Of a stretch of DNA of 64,000 nucleotides, positions 21,574 through 33,738 are shown piece by piece. The notes under the pieces are model-generated. The model was not told the DNA's origin. It made no database searches and was given only the letters and a program-made list of their open reading frames with translations. Each line of letters begins with the position of its first letter. The stretch's first letter is position 1. This DNA is from Gilliamella sp. ESL0443 (lineage in GTDB: Bacteria > Pseudomonadota > Gammaproteobacteria > Enterobacterales > Orbaceae): positions 1,488,001 through 1,552,000 of the forward strand of contig NZ_CP048263.1 in the NCBI RefSeq assembly GCF_019469165.1, read 5' to 3'. Both the position numbers and the translations under genes were made by a program.

Positions 21574-22275
21574 ATGCAAATTTTAAGTTGGATTGCAGAT
21601 ATACCTTCATTGGTTTTAAACAATTATCATTTATTGTTATCTGGATTATGGCTAACAACTAAGATCACCTTTACCGCTGTTGTATTCGGTATTATTTGGG
21701 GAACTGTGCTAGCTTTAATGCGTTTATCAAATAATAAAATTTTAAATATTTTTGCTAAATGTTATGTCAATTTATTCCGTTCCATTCCATTACTATTAGT
21801 TTTGTTATGGTTCTATTTAGCATTACCACAAGTTATTAAGCATGTATTTAATTTGCCACCATATGCTGATGTTAGGGTTGTTTCAGCAATGATTGCGTTT
21901 GCTTTATTTGAAGCAGCCTATTACTCAGAAATCATTCGTGCTGGTATTAATGCCGTTGCTAAAGGTCAGTATCATGCCGCTTATGCGTTGGGTATGACTA
22001 AAGGCCAGGCAATGCGTTTGATAATATTACCGCAAGCATTTAGATCAATGGTACCATTGTTATTAACCCAAGGTATTATCTTGTTCCAAGATACATCGTT
22101 AGTTTATGTGATGAGTTTAATTGATTTATTTGGTGCAAGTGTGACACAAATTGGTGTCGTTCAAGGTGGCACAGTTAAGTATTCAATGATTATTTTTGCA
22201 GCAATAAGTTACTTTATAATTTGTTATACTGCTTCTCGTTTAGTTAATTATTTCAAGAAAGGGATAAGTAGATGA
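21574..22275 (+). CDS. gltK: Glutamate/aspartate ABC transporter permease GltK
   Basis: Second permease of the GltIJKL importer. [19 protein letters not shown] and the EAA loop [34 protein letters not shown] are characteristic. An upstream in-frame ATG at 21562 exists, but GGAGG at 21564-21568 is placed for the ATG at 21574 and the resulting N-terminus ([14 protein letters not shown]) is typical. The end overlaps gltL by four bases (ATGA). Confidence 0.93.
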   Translation: MQILSWIADIPSLVLNNYHLLLSGLWLTTKITFTAVVFGIIWGTVLALMRLSNNKILNIFAKCYVNLFRSIPLLLVLLWFYLALPQVIKHVFNLPPYADVRVVSAMIAFALFEAAYYSEIIRAGINAVAKGQYHAAYALGMTKGQAMRLIILPQAFRSMVPLLLTQGIILFQDTSLVYVMSLIDLFGASVTQIGVVQGGTVKYSMIIFAAISYFIICYTASRLVNYFKKGISR

Positions 22276-22997
22276 TCTCCTTAGAAAATGTATCAAAATG
22301 GTACGGAAAATTTCAAGTATTAAAAAACTGTACTACTAAAGTAGGTAAAGGCGAAGTTGTTGTTGTCTGTGGACCATCAGGTTCTGGTAAATCAACATTA
22401 ATTAAAACCGTTAATGGTTTAGAGCCTATTCAGAAAGGTAAAATTACGATTGATGGTACTGAGATTACTGATCCATCGACTAATTTAGCAAAACTACGTT
22501 CTAAAGTGGGTATGGTGTTTCAGCATTTTGAGCTTTTCCCACATCTGACAATTTTGAAGAATCTGACACTAGCTCAAGTTAAAGTGCTTGGCCGATCAAA
22601 TGAAGAAGCACGTGAAAAAGCCCTTTCTCTTTTAGATCGTGTGGGTTTGTTAGCACATGCAGATAAATTCCCTGCTCAACTTTCAGGTGGACAACAACAA
22701 CGTGTTGCGATTGCTCGTGCACTTTGTATGGATCCAATTGTTATGTTATTTGATGAACCAACTTCAGCACTTGATCCAGAAATGGTTAACGAAGTGTTAG
22801 ACGTTATGGTTGAATTAGCCTATGAAGGGATGACAATGATGGTTGTGACCCATGAAATGGGCTTTGCTCGCAAAGTTGCGCATCGCGTTATTTTTATGGA
22901 TGCCGGTGAGATCATTGAAGATACTTCTAAAGAACAGTTCTTTACTAATCCACAATCTGATCGTGCTAAAGACTTTTTAGCGAAGATCATCCATTAA
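22272..22997 (+). CDS. gltL: Glutamate/aspartate ABC transporter ATP-binding protein GltL
   Basis: ATPase of the importer, 241 residues as in E. coli. Walker [10 protein letters not shown] near residue 37, Q-loop [15 protein letters not shown], signature [15 protein letters not shown], Walker [17 protein letters not shown] and the switch His in VVTHEMGFA are all intact. It closes the gltIJKL operon, which ends in a hairpin shared with the convergent recD gene. Confidence 0.95.
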   Translation: MISLENVSKWYGKFQVLKNCTTKVGKGEVVVVCGPSGSGKSTLIKTVNGLEPIQKGKITIDGTEITDPSTNLAKLRSKVGMVFQHFELFPHLTILKNLTLAQVKVLGRSNEEAREKALSLLDRVGLLAHADKFPAQLSGGQQQRVAIARALCMDPIVMLFDEPTSALDPEMVNEVLDVMVELAYEGMTMMVVTHEMGFARKVAHRVIFMDAGEIIEDTSKEQFFTNPQSDRAKDFLAKIIH

Positions 22998-23006
22998 TAT
23001 ATAAAA

Positions 23007-23032
23007 AGCACCAGCTATTATTAGTTGGTGCT
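23007..23032. terminator. Bidirectional terminator between gltL and recD
   Basis: AGCACCAGCTA and TAGTTGGTGCT can pair over 11 positions with one G-T pair and a four-base loop. An A-run precedes and T-rich sequence follows, so it can end both convergent transcripts. Confidence 0.8.
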
Positions 23033-23047
23033 TGCTTAATCTTTTCT

Positions 23048-24898
23048 TTAATTCTTTTGCGAATAATTTGCTATTTGCTCAACTAATCCACTTTCCCGAT
23101 CTATTTGACTTTTAACCACGCGCTCTAATATTTTGGCATCAGCATAAATGGATACGGACTTTTTCGCCCTAGTGATTGCCGTATAGAGTAGAGAGCGATT
23201 AAGTAACGGTGAGAATTCAGTGGGTAGTATTATATTTACATGATCAAATTCAGAACCTTGTGATTTGTGTATTGTCATTGCATAGGCTGTTTCATGTTCA
23301 GGTAGTCGATAAGGTGAAAAACCTTTAATGACTCCATCCGAAAATGGAAAATAGACTCGCAGTTTTGAACTATCGTGTTCAGCTGTTAGTGTAATGCCTA
23401 TATCACCATTGTATAAACCTAACGATGTGCTGTTACGTAAAATCATAACTGGTCGACCGATATACCATTGTTCACGTTGATTTAATTTGATCAATTTATG
23501 CTTGGCTAGTAGCAGTTCAATTTGTTTATTTAATCCTTCTACGCCAAATTTTCCTTCACGCACAGCACATAATAAACGGCATTGAGCGAATTTAGCTAAA
23601 ACTGTAGCGATATCATTATTGGCGTGATGTCTAATGGCATTTAAGTAATCTTTATAGTGTTCAACACAGTCTTCTAAAAGCGCTTGGTAGGTTTGATTTG
23701 ATGAAAGTTCATAATAACTGACATCTTGTAATGTATTATCAACAAGTAGCTTTTTAACATTATTATACTGCCCTTCTTTTACTGCATTTGCTAACAATCC
23801 AATACCGGATGATTCGTTAAATCGATAACTTTTTTTCAGTAAACAGATGCTATCAGCGATTGTTGTTACAGGTTGATCCGTGATTGGGATGGTATAGCCG
23901 GTTAACTTGCTTAGCTCATCAGCTCTTGATTGGCTATACCCATTTGAAATAAAGTGACATAAATCTCCAAAGACCGCTCCGGCCTCAACTGATGAAAGTT
24001 GGTCTTTGTCACCTAATAAAATTAATCGGGCAGAAGTCGGTAAAGCTTCAATAATTCTCGCCATCATATTGAGATCAACCATTGAGGCTTCATCAATTAC
24101 AAGAACATCGATATGTAATTGATTGTTCTTGTTATAACTAAACGAGCGATTATCCGTCTTTGCGCCCAATAGTCGATGAAGTGTTACCGCTTCGGTTTTA
24201 ATATTTAATGATTCAAAAGATAGCTGTTCAATTGCTCGCCCTAATGATTCAGTTAATCGTGATGCAGCTTTGCCGGTTGGCGCAGCTGCTACGATTCTTG
24301 TTGCTGGGTTGTTTAATACGATTCCAGCTAGAATTTTAGCTACGGTAGTTGTTTTACCTGTTCCCGGTCCACCAGAGATGATGGCAACTTTCCGTGTTAA
24401 TGCAACAGCAACAGCAATTTTTTGCCAGTCAATACTTGCGCTGTTGTGAGTAAAGAGTTGGTCGAGTATTTTTTTTAAGTCGATGCTCGACGTAATATCC
24501 AATTGAGTTTGATTGAAATATTGCGCAACAAAACGTTCATCTAACCACATGCGTTGAAAATAGAGTTTGTTTTCAATAAAAACTAAAGGTGCTAGTTGAT
24601 CTCCAAAACTGACAACATGTTTATTAGACGCTAACTTAAGTACATTAACCCAATCGTCATTCGTCGGTGAATTAAGTTCTGACCAGATTTGTGGCTCAAT
24701 ATTTTCTAATCGAGTAAGATCAAGGCACACGTGCCCTGCTCTTACTTCCATACTTAAGGATAAAACTAAAAAAGCAAAACGTTTAGCAATGACTTCATCT
24801 TCACAATCAATTTTATTAACCAAAAATTGAGCCAAATGAAGATCTAATAAACTGATCTGACTATTTTGCTTAAATTGTTCTAACCACGTAATTAACAT
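23048..24898 (-). CDS. recD: RecBCD exonuclease V, alpha subunit RecD
   Basis: RecD is the fast 5'-3' SF1B helicase of the RecBCD complex that processes double-strand ends. The 616-residue protein (E. coli 608) has Walker A ISGGPGTGKTTTVAKIL near residue 175, TLHRLLGA, DVLVIDEASMVD, ARLILLGDKDQLSSVEAGAVFGDL, and the C-terminal motif YAMTIHKSQGSEFDHV with LLYTAITRAKKSVSI. recB and recC are not adjacent here, unlike E. coli where recD follows recB. It starts 24 bases after the MuiA-like gene on the same strand, so the two are likely cotranscribed. Confidence 0.95.
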   Translation of the reverse strand: MLITWLEQFKQNSQISLLDLHLAQFLVNKIDCEDEVIAKRFAFLVLSLSMEVRAGHVCLDLTRLENIEPQIWSELNSPTNDDWVNVLKLASNKHVVSFGDQLAPLVFIENKLYFQRMWLDERFVAQYFNQTQLDITSSIDLKKILDQLFTHNSASIDWQKIAVAVALTRKVAIISGGPGTGKTTTVAKILAGIVLNNPATRIVAAAPTGKAASRLTESLGRAIEQLSFESLNIKTEAVTLHRLLGAKTDNRSFSYNKNNQLHIDVLVIDEASMVDLNMMARIIEALPTSARLILLGDKDQLSSVEAGAVFGDLCHFISNGYSQSRADELSKLTGYTIPITDQPVTTIADSICLLKKSYRFNESSGIGLLANAVKEGQYNNVKKLLVDNTLQDVSYYELSSNQTYQALLEDCVEHYKDYLNAIRHHANNDIATVLAKFAQCRLLCAVREGKFGVEGLNKQIELLLAKHKLIKLNQREQWYIGRPVMILRNSTSLGLYNGDIGITLTAEHDSSKLRVYFPFSDGVIKGFSPYRLPEHETAYAMTIHKSQGSEFDHVNIILPTEFSPLLNRSLLYTAITRAKKSVSIYADAKILERVVKSQIDRESGLVEQIANYSQKN

Positions 24899-24922
24899 AC
24901 TTTATTCTTTGTTTTATTAGGT

Positions 24923-26500
24923 TTATAAACCATATATATCTCGTTCTTTACCATCTGGATAAGTGATTTTAAAACTTAGATTAAGGTTTTTAGTTTCACT
25001 TGGGTTTAAGTTGAATTGCCACGTTAATAATCCGGTTTGTTTGTCATATACTGCGCCATCATATTTGGCATCATCAAGTGTTACCGCTTTATTTAAGATA
25101 ACAGGTAGTTGATCCTTCACAACAATATTTATTGGCAACGCTTTGGTATTTTTGACATCAATAGTATAAGCATATTTTTCTGAAACATCATTACCAAATA
25201 GTGTAGGAGTCGAGGTCTCTTTTATATTACGATTTCGAGAAACTAAGATATTTTTATCACGCCCTAATGAAAAATCCAATGAGCCTTTAGTATTTTTAGT
25301 TGAAATGATAGTTTCCCCCATAAAATCACCACTGAAAAAGATATTGGCTTTTCCTGATAATAAATTCAGCTTATCCCAATCATTTATTTGCGCTAGTAAG
25401 TATACGCTACTATCAAATTTTGGTATTGAAACATATTGGTAATTTGCTTTAACATCTTTAGTTTGTAATGTGATTATGTTACTCTTACTATCATTTTTGA
25501 TTGTATAAGGTAATTTGATATCAAAATGGGTATTGATACCTAATGTATTAACATTGCCAATTTGACTAGGATTAACCAATTGCGATTTGGCATCGCGTTC
25601 ATAATAATCTTCTTTATCAGATTTGGAAAAAAATAAACCGCTTTTTTCATTATAAACGTCAATATACCAGGGATTAAAATCTGGTGGAGTAATATCTATG
25701 CTCGGATTAGATGTCGATAAACTAAAATCAACATTTTGCCAATCTAAACCCGTGTTTTGGTGGATTTCTGCTTTATATGTTAATTGGAGTGGTGAATTGA
25801 TATCCGCTACTCGCACATCATAAGCTGGTTCCCAACCTGCTTTAGTTGTGATATATGAAAGCGTGATAGGTAGCGTTATATCTTTGTCAGAAGCAACTTT
25901 GATTATAACGGCATTGTGTAATTTTCCATTGTTAGTCTGATTTTCATCTAGTTGTTTTTCATATTCGCTTATCTGCCTGTCTAACTCATCGACTTCTTTT
26001 TGTAATCGATTTTGTTCATTTAATGCAGTGGTCAAATTGGTTTTCACAAAATCTAATACATTTTTCATTGCTGTTAAGTCATCAGGTCCTTTTTTAGCTA
26101 AAGTATCTAAACGGTTACCTTGTAAAAGCATAATTTGTTCATTAACAGCTTTGAGTTCGATTTCTAATGTATCGCGATCTTCTTGTAACTTATTCATTTT
26201 TTTAACAGTTAATAGAGTATCTTCGCCGTTACGAATATTAGCCAGATAGTTATCACTAAATGATGTAGATAATACTCGGACGTCACTATTATTACCAAAA
26301 CCTACATTGATTGTATTTGGTTTAACATCATTAGCAATACCTGTTAATACTATTTCACTTTCACCTTTGGTTAATGAAACAGTTGACTGACCTTGTAATT
26401 CTGCTCCCTGAATAAATAATGTCACTTTATTTAATTTAACGTTATTATCTGCCAAAGCACTACCTGAAATTAATGCAATTGCTAATGCAATTTTTTTCAT
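24923..26500 (-). CDS. MuiA-like secreted protein (DUF4140-DUF4139)
   Basis: A 525-residue exported protein with a Sec signal peptide (MKKIALAIALISGSALA-DN). Residues 20-110 form the DUF4140 N-terminal domain (VTLFIQGAELQGQSTVSLTKGES), residues about 100-195 a coiled coil (MNKLQEDRDTLEIELKAVNE and following), and the rest the DUF4139 region with SYITTKAGWEPAYDVRVAD and YKAEIHQNTGLDWQNVDFSLS. The family includes the so-called mucoidy inhibitor A proteins; the molecular function is not known. It lies just upstream of recD, with which it has no evident functional link. Confidence 0.85.
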   Translation of the reverse strand: MKKIALAIALISGSALADNNVKLNKVTLFIQGAELQGQSTVSLTKGESEIVLTGIANDVKPNTINVGFGNNSDVRVLSTSFSDNYLANIRNGEDTLLTVKKMNKLQEDRDTLEIELKAVNEQIMLLQGNRLDTLAKKGPDDLTAMKNVLDFVKTNLTTALNEQNRLQKEVDELDRQISEYEKQLDENQTNNGKLHNAVIIKVASDKDITLPITLSYITTKAGWEPAYDVRVADINSPLQLTYKAEIHQNTGLDWQNVDFSLSTSNPSIDITPPDFNPWYIDVYNEKSGLFFSKSDKEDYYERDAKSQLVNPSQIGNVNTLGINTHFDIKLPYTIKNDSKSNIITLQTKDVKANYQYVSIPKFDSSVYLLAQINDWDKLNLLSGKANIFFSGDFMGETIISTKNTKGSLDFSLGRDKNILVSRNRNIKETSTPTLFGNDVSEKYAYTIDVKNTKALPINIVVKDQLPVILNKAVTLDDAKYDGAVYDKQTGLLTWQFNLNPSETKNLNLSFKITYPDGKERDIYGL

Positions 26501-28670
<2,170 letters not shown>

Positions 28671-28683
28671 AGAACATTCAATC

Positions 28684-28719
28684 AAAAAATAGAAAATAAT
28701 TGATTATTTTCTATTTTTT
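28684..28719. terminator. Bidirectional terminator between pnuC and pcm
   Basis: A perfect 17-bp inverted repeat with a two-base centre (28684-28700 against 28703-28719) has A-run and T-run ends, so it reads as a terminator from both sides. It sits between convergent genes, 14 bases after pnuC. Confidence 0.85.
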
Positions 28720-28724
28720 GCGAT

Positions 28725-29351
28725 TTATTCAACATCCCCATCAACAAGCGGTACAAATTTTACTTCCCCAATATTTGTAGTTATAAAATTGTCTCCATCA
28801 CGCTCAATTAATTGTAACGTTTGTTTGTTTTTACCAACAGGTAAAACTAAGCGCCCTTTGTCAGCAAGCTGTTCTAGAAGGCTTTGAGGAACTTCTGATG
28901 CTGCAGCAGTAACGATTATGCCGTCAAATGGACCTCGTTCAGGCCAACCTTGCCAACCATTACCATGACGAGTTGAGATGTTATGAATATCAAGTTGCTT
29001 TAATCGCCGTTTTGTATTCCATTGTAAACTTTTTATTCTTTCTACTGAGCAGACATGATCAACCAGCTTGGCTAGTACTGCGGTTTGATATCCTGAACCT
29101 GTACCAATTTCAAGCACTTTGGCTGTCGGAGTTAACCTTAGTAATTCAGTCATTTTGGCAACGATATATGGCTGAGAAATGGTTTGACCGCTACCTATTG
29201 GTAATGATCGGTCATCATAAGCTTGATGAGAAAGCGCTTCATCAACAAAATTTTCACGCGGTATTGAAGCGATAGCATCTAAAACACGATCATCTTTTAT
29301 TCCCTGCTGGCGCAATAAATTAATCATAGCCTGCATTTTTGAATTTTGCAT
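28725..29351 (-). CDS. pcm: Protein-L-isoaspartate O-methyltransferase
   Basis: Pcm methylates isoaspartyl residues in aged proteins to start their repair. The 208-residue length equals E. coli Pcm. Motif [20 protein letters not shown], the preceding [19 protein letters not shown] and [23 protein letters not shown] are diagnostic. Its ATG overlaps the truD stop. In E. coli surE lies between truD and pcm and nlpD-rpoS follow; none of these is present here. Confidence 0.95.
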   Translation of the reverse strand: MQNSKMQAMINLLRQQGIKDDRVLDAIASIPRENFVDEALSHQAYDDRSLPIGSGQTISQPYIVAKMTELLRLTPTAKVLEIGTGSGYQTAVLAKLVDHVCSVERIKSLQWNTKRRLKQLDIHNISTRHGNGWQGWPERGPFDGIIVTAAASEVPQSLLEQLADKGRLVLPVGKNKQTLQLIERDGDNFITTNIGEVKFVPLVDGDVE

Positions 29352-30367
29352 TACTCATTTCCAATTATCAATTCGCGTAAAACACTTGTAGCATAGCAAC
29401 CAGAAGGTAAGTAGAAATTGATTTCAATATCATTTTCGCCTATCCATTGCCATTCAAGTTGCTCGGGGCGCAATAATATTGAGCGCCTGATTGTTTCCAT
29501 TCGTTCTTTCTTGAATAATTCCTCAAAGCAAGACCAATGTTTTAAACAATTTGTTTCAAATTCTAATGCAACTGATGTTGTGCCCAATGGCGAATCACCA
29601 ACCATTGGTGCAGTAATATTAATTTCGCCATTTTGCAAACGTTGTTGTAAAAGTGATAATTCATCAGTTTTAGACAAAAACCAACTATTACTTTTAGATA
29701 GTTGTAATATATCACCATCGAGCACCGTTTGCTGAATATTTTGTTTAATTCTTTGACTGACAATATCATTGAAAATAGCACTACGAGCAGCAGAAAGATA
29801 AAAACCTCTTTTTTTACGATCTTTAACTGATATTTCGCCAGTTGCCCATTTTATTGCTTGGGTTATGTTATTTTGATCTCGTCCAAATCTTTGTTCACCA
29901 AAATAATTAGGGACACCATATTGTTTAATTGTGTTTAATTTAGGCTCAATATTATCAGTTAAGTTTCTTAAAATAATTTTAAAGCGATTACCTTTTAAAG
30001 CCCCTATTTTCAATTTTTTATTATGGCGTGTAATTTGCAATATTCGACAGCCTGCTAAATCAAATTTTGAAAAATCAGGTGTTTCTTTACCTGGCATATG
30101 TAAGCTAAACCATTGCTGGGTAACTGCTTGACGGTCTTTAAGACCAGCATAACTGACATTTTTAGCTGAAATACCGACATATTTAGCTAATTGTTCGGCG
30201 ACAAAGACCGTATTGCAATCTTTCTTTTCAAGATAAACTAAAACATGTTCACCTTCACCAGTAAGCTCAAAACCAAGCTCTTCAATAACGATGAAATCTT
30301 CAAATTGCTGTTTATATAAACCATGAGTTGTCGGTTTACCATAAAAATAATTAAGTTCTGCTAACAC
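29351..30367 (-). CDS. truD: tRNA pseudouridine(13) synthase TruD
   Basis: TruD isomerises uridine 13 of tRNA-Glu. The 338-residue protein (E. coli 349) starts at GTG with AGG nine bases upstream. [25 protein letters not shown] contains the catalytic Asp in the GLKDR motif, and [30 protein letters not shown] and the C-terminal [17 protein letters not shown] are TruD hallmarks. It sits 16 bases after ispF in the ftsB-ispD-ispF-truD-pcm series. Confidence 0.95.
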   Translation of the reverse strand: MLAELNYFYGKPTTHGLYKQQFEDFIVIEELGFELTGEGEHVLVYLEKKDCNTVFVAEQLAKYVGISAKNVSYAGLKDRQAVTQQWFSLHMPGKETPDFSKFDLAGCRILQITRHNKKLKIGALKGNRFKIILRNLTDNIEPKLNTIKQYGVPNYFGEQRFGRDQNNITQAIKWATGEISVKDRKKRGFYLSAARSAIFNDIVSQRIKQNIQQTVLDGDILQLSKSNSWFLSKTDELSLLQQRLQNGEINITAPMVGDSPLGTTSVALEFETNCLKHWSCFEELFKKERMETIRRSILLRPEQLEWQWIGENDIEINFYLPSGCYATSVLRELIIGNE

Positions 30368-30383
30368 TTATTTTGCCTATCGT

Positions 30384-30869
30384 TTATTTTGTATTTGTTT
30401 TTTTTGCTAATAGTACTACTGCCTCACAAGCTATCCCTTCTTTACGGCCTGTAAAACCTAGTTGCTCGGTGGTGGTTGCTTTAACACTAATTTGGTCAAA
30501 ATGTACATTCAAATCTTCAGCAATATTAACGCGCATTTGATCTACATGAGGTCTCATTTTAGGTTCTTGGGCAATAATAGTTGTATCTAAATTAACTAAT
30601 TCATAACCTTTAGATTGAACAATTTGGTAAACTTCTTGTAATAACAATCGGCTGTTTATATTTTTGTATTTGGGATCATTATCAGGAAATAGTTTACCAA
30701 TATCGCCCAAAGCTAATGCGCCAATTAAAGCGTCAGTGATAGCATGTAAAACGACATCGCCATCAGAATGAGCAATAAGTCCATATTGATAAGGAATTGT
30801 TACTCCACCTAGGATAATTGGTCCTTCCCCACCAAACTTGTGTACATCAAATCCATGACCTATTCGCAT
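30384..30869 (-). CDS. ispF: 2-C-methyl-D-erythritol 2,4-cyclodiphosphate synthase
   Basis: Fifth enzyme of the non-mevalonate isoprenoid pathway; forms the cyclic diphosphate from CDP-ME 2-phosphate. The 161-residue protein has the zinc ligands Asp8 and His10 in [32 protein letters not shown], and [23 protein letters not shown] at the C-terminus. It follows ispD by 12 bases. Confidence 0.97.
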   Translation of the reverse strand: MRIGHGFDVHKFGGEGPIILGGVTIPYQYGLIAHSDGDVVLHAITDALIGALALGDIGKLFPDNDPKYKNINSRLLLQEVYQIVQSKGYELVNLDTTIIAQEPKMRPHVDQMRVNIAEDLNVHFDQISVKATTTEQLGFTGRKEGIACEAVVLLAKKTNTK

Positions 30870-30881
30870 AATCTACCTATA

Positions 30882-31571
30882 TTAAATTTGATTAGTTAAA
30901 TAAAACGTAGCCAAGCTTAAATCTTCTGGGCGAGTAATTTTTATATTATCTCGACGACACTCAATTAATAATGGATGACCACCACAATACTCTATCGCTG
31001 ATGCTTCATCAGTGATGGCGACATGATTATTTAAAGCCTTACTCAAACATGCTTTAAGTTCACCAGCATTAAACAACTGAGGTGTAGCAGCACCCCATAA
31101 ATATGTACGATCCACAGAGTGGCTAATGATATTCGGATCATCAGTATAAGCTTGCTTGATCGTATCACTGAGGGGGGTTGCCAATATTCCACCTTTGTTT
31201 TGATGTAAAACTCGATTTATTAATTTAGTGATATCTTCATGACTAACACAAGGCCTTGCGGCATCATGGACTAATGCCCATTGATTTTCAGCAACTAAGT
31301 TTAAGCCTGCTAAAACAGAGTCAGCACGAGTTTCACCACCATAAGTCACTTTAACTTCTGATGCAACGTCAAGTGTTTTGAAAAGCTTATCTTCTTGGTT
31401 TATCACCACTACTACTTGACTGATTTTAGGGTGGGTTAATAATTTTTGTAGGGTGTGTTCTAAAATGGTCATTTGACCAATTTTTAAATATTGTTTAGGT
31501 AATTGACTATCCATGCGACAACCAATTCCTGCGGCAGGAACGATTGCGATAATATCACTATTATTTGCCAC
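30882..31571 (-). CDS. ispD: 2-C-methyl-D-erythritol 4-phosphate cytidylyltransferase
   Basis: Third step of the MEP pathway: transfers CMP from CTP to methylerythritol phosphate. AIVPAAGIGCRMDSQLPKQYLKIG is the CTP-binding loop, and ALVHDAARPCVSHEDI and VATPLSDTIKQ-like LATPLSDTIKQA are conserved catalytic regions, ending ITRPEDLSLA. 229 residues against 236 in E. coli. It starts 8 bases after ftsB. Confidence 0.97.
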   Translation of the reverse strand: MANNSDIIAIVPAAGIGCRMDSQLPKQYLKIGQMTILEHTLQKLLTHPKISQVVVVINQEDKLFKTLDVASEVKVTYGGETRADSVLAGLNLVAENQWALVHDAARPCVSHEDITKLINRVLHQNKGGILATPLSDTIKQAYTDDPNIISHSVDRTYLWGAATPQLFNAGELKACLSKALNNHVAITDEASAIEYCGGHPLLIECRRDNIKITRPEDLSLATFYLTNQI

Positions 31572-31579
31572 GTAATACC

Positions 31580-31873
31580 TTATTGTTGTGAGTTGGAATC
31601 AATAATTATTCGATAAAAATACTCATTAGGTTTAACCATACCCAAATGACTTCGAGCTCGTTCTTCTATTGCTTCATAACCTTTTTGTAAATCTTCAACT
31701 TCAGCAAACATCTGTTCGTTGCGAGCTTTTAACTTATCATTCTCTTGATGTAGGTTTTCAAGCATTTGCACATTTTCTTGGTAATCATAAAAATTATTTT
31801 TACCATACCATAATGAGTACTGCAAATACCCTAATACAAGAAGTAATATAAATGGGAGTTTCCATCTAATCAT
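31580..31873 (-). CDS. ftsB: Cell division protein FtsB
   Basis: Small bitopic division protein that forms the FtsQLB complex. One N-terminal membrane helix (residues 5-20, PFILLLVLGYLQYSLW) is followed by a periplasmic leucine zipper (VQMLENLHQENDKLKARNEQ) and the conserved EERARSHLGMVKPNEYFYRII. Length 97 against 103 in E. coli. It heads the ispD-ispF-truD-pcm group, the usual order in gammaproteobacteria. Confidence 0.95.
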   Translation of the reverse strand: MIRWKLPFILLLVLGYLQYSLWYGKNNFYDYQENVQMLENLHQENDKLKARNEQMFAEVEDLQKGYEAIEERARSHLGMVKPNEYFYRIIIDSNSQQ

Positions 31874-31894
31874 GAGTATAATTGTTCTCTTAAC

Positions 31895-32212
31895 TTAAAT
31901 ACATTTCACAGGTTTAGGTAAGCCTGCAAGTTTAGTTGCTTGTTTAGCTGGTCCGTCAGGAAATAATTTATATAAATAGCGACTATTACCTTTTTCTGGA
32001 CCAAATTTTTTCTCCATTGCTTTAACTAACGCACGGATTGCTGGTGATGTTTTATATTCTAAATAAAAATCACGAACGAATAAAATGACTTCCCAGTGAG
32101 CATCAGTTAATTCAATAGACTCTTTAATAGCTAATTCAGGCACCAAATCAACAGACCAATCCTGCCAATTCTTTAAATAGCCTTTTTCATCGGTTTCTAT
32201 TTGATTTAACAT
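31895..32212 (-). CDS. tusE: Sulfurtransferase TusE (DsrC family)
   Basis: TusE accepts sulfur from TusBCD and passes it to MnmA for 2-thiouridine formation in tRNA. The 105-residue sequence has [55 protein letters not shown] and the C-terminal VKCI with the active cysteine second from the end. It lacks the second cysteine of true dissimilatory DsrC. It precedes ftsB on the same strand with a 21-base gap. Confidence 0.95.
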   Translation of the reverse strand: MLNQIETDEKGYLKNWQDWSVDLVPELAIKESIELTDAHWEVILFVRDFYLEYKTSPAIRALVKAMEKKFGPEKGNSRYLYKLFPDGPAKQATKLAGLPKPVKCI

Positions 32213-32405
32213 ATTTCAAAACATGGTTTGATATTTGCGGTGTATTATACTCAAATAATAAGATTCCAACACTAATTTTGGTAAGTAAACCATATCAATT
32301 TACTTAAATTGACCCGAATTTGGCGAAAATTAGAGCAGTTGATGAAAAATATTAAATTAGCTATTTACAAATAAGTCCGTCTCCTTTAATATTCACAGCC
32401 ATTGC

Positions 32406-32493
32406 GGAAGTGTGGCTGAGCGGTTGAAAGCACCGGTCTTGAAAACCGGCGAGGGGCGACCCTCCCAGAGTTCGAATCTCTGCGCTTCCGCCA
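32406..32493 (+). tRNA. serT: tRNA-Ser(UGA)
   Basis: Acceptor GGAAGTG pairs with CGCTTCC, followed by G and an encoded CCA (32491-32493). The anticodon arm is CCGGT (32433-32437), loop CTTGAAA with anticodon TGA at 32440-32442, then ACCGG. A long variable arm (GAGGGGCGACCCTC) identifies it as a class II serine tRNA; TTCGAAT is the T loop. It closely matches E. coli serT. Confidence 0.97.
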
Positions 32494-33638
32494 TCTTTCC
32501 AAGTATATAAATTATTCCTAATGTAATCATAATAAACTACATAAAGAAATTTACATGCTTGCGATGACTAATAATCAAGAAATTTAATTACTTAGAAATG
32601 CTATATTTTTAATAAAATACATTGCAAAAATATAAATAGATAAGACTCCACTTGTCTTGTTCTCCCCCAATCCAAAAACATAGACTCTGCAAAATCTTAA
32701 TCTTCAAATAAATTTAATAAGATGCTTTTAACCATGAAAACTTATTCATATAAAACATGAAATTATAAAAATAACAAAATTACAGAGGTGAGTATTACCA
32801 TATATTTTTATTACTTCCTTCATATAGCCTTAATGTTTTTGAATAATTTTATTACACTATTAGTAATGCTTAATAGAAAAAGACACTATATATAATTTTT
32901 AATGAAGTAATTAGGTATAATTTATTTTAACAAGCATTAGTATAATCATAACGAATATGTGCAGAAATATCGAAATGATAATCTTTTACGACTAATATTA
33001 ATTTTCTCTTTCATAATAATTGTAAAAAATGTATTGTTCTACTTACACTTGATTCACATTTGACTTTTTCTATACCAGCTATTTTCTCTAAAAATTTCTA
33101 ATACTAATCACATTTTCATTTATTTAGGTTGTAATTCATCATTTTATAAGCATTATACAACGAAATATTTTTGAAAATATTAACTTATTAATAACTCAAA
33201 CTACCAACTTTCTTTGCTACAAGTGCTATGTCATTTGATAATAGATTGAAAATAAAATATTTTTATTGTTTTTCATAGGATTATTTGATTGATTTTTCGT
33301 ATTACAGTATTCAAAAAACATACGTAAGAATAAATGAATAATTTGTCAATGTTATTATAATTATATTCGAACTAAAATTGGTTCTTAATTATTTGCATTC
33401 AAGGTATTATCAAACAGTAAAATAATTCAAGTTAAATATCACGCAAATTTATTGATTAAAGGGAACTATTTTTTAAGGCACTTCTCAAATAAATAATAAA
33501 CTCTTAGTTAAAAAATAATTAGTTATGTGTTGAATAGGTGTCTATAAAACAACTTAAACACATATTATTAGATAAAGTTTCATCAAGTACTTTTTATCAT
33601 TTCTTTCGCCAAAATCAAAGCTATCTATTCGAAAATAA

Positions 33639-33667
33639 TTGACAATAATTTAAGTAATATATACTAT
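33639..33667 (+). promoter_or_regulatory. Strong sigma70 promoter of the nine-gene operon
   Basis: TTGACA (33639-33644) is separated by exactly 17 bases from TACTAT (33662-33667). This is a perfect -35 with a 4/6 -10 hexamer; transcription would start near 33674. It is the only such promoter seen before the MarR gene and no other convincing one appears within the operon. Confidence 0.7.
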
Positions 33668-33677
33668 GTCATACATA

Positions 33678-33704
33678 TTGGTAAGGTACCTTACTAATTA
33701 CCAA
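33678..33704. promoter_or_regulatory. Composite palindromic operator, probably for the MarR regulator
   Basis: Two overlapping symmetric sites: a perfect 14-bp palindrome GTAAGGTACCTTAC (33681-33694), and a 7-bp inverted repeat TTGGTAA (33678-33684) with TTACCAA (33698-33704). They lie just downstream of the predicted transcription start and 35 bases before the MarR start codon. MarR proteins typically bind such sites to repress their own operon; the assignment is inferred from position. Confidence 0.65.
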
Positions 33705-33738
33705 AAATTATAAATATTTTTGTTAAAGGATGTAAAAA

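Larger units (their letters stand above)
32494..33738. other. 1.2-kb AT-rich gene-free stretch between tRNA-Ser and the biosynthetic operon
   Basis: All six frames are broken by frequent stops, and I recognise no gene, remnant or RNA. Base composition is markedly poorer in G and C than in the genes to the left. The last 100 bases hold the promoter and operator of the operon that starts at 33739. I found no direct repeat of the tRNA 3' end and no integrase. Confidence 0.6.

Noticed and set aside
28928-29275. 115-codon plus-strand frame inside pcm
   Set aside because: Antisense to a complete and well conserved pcm gene.
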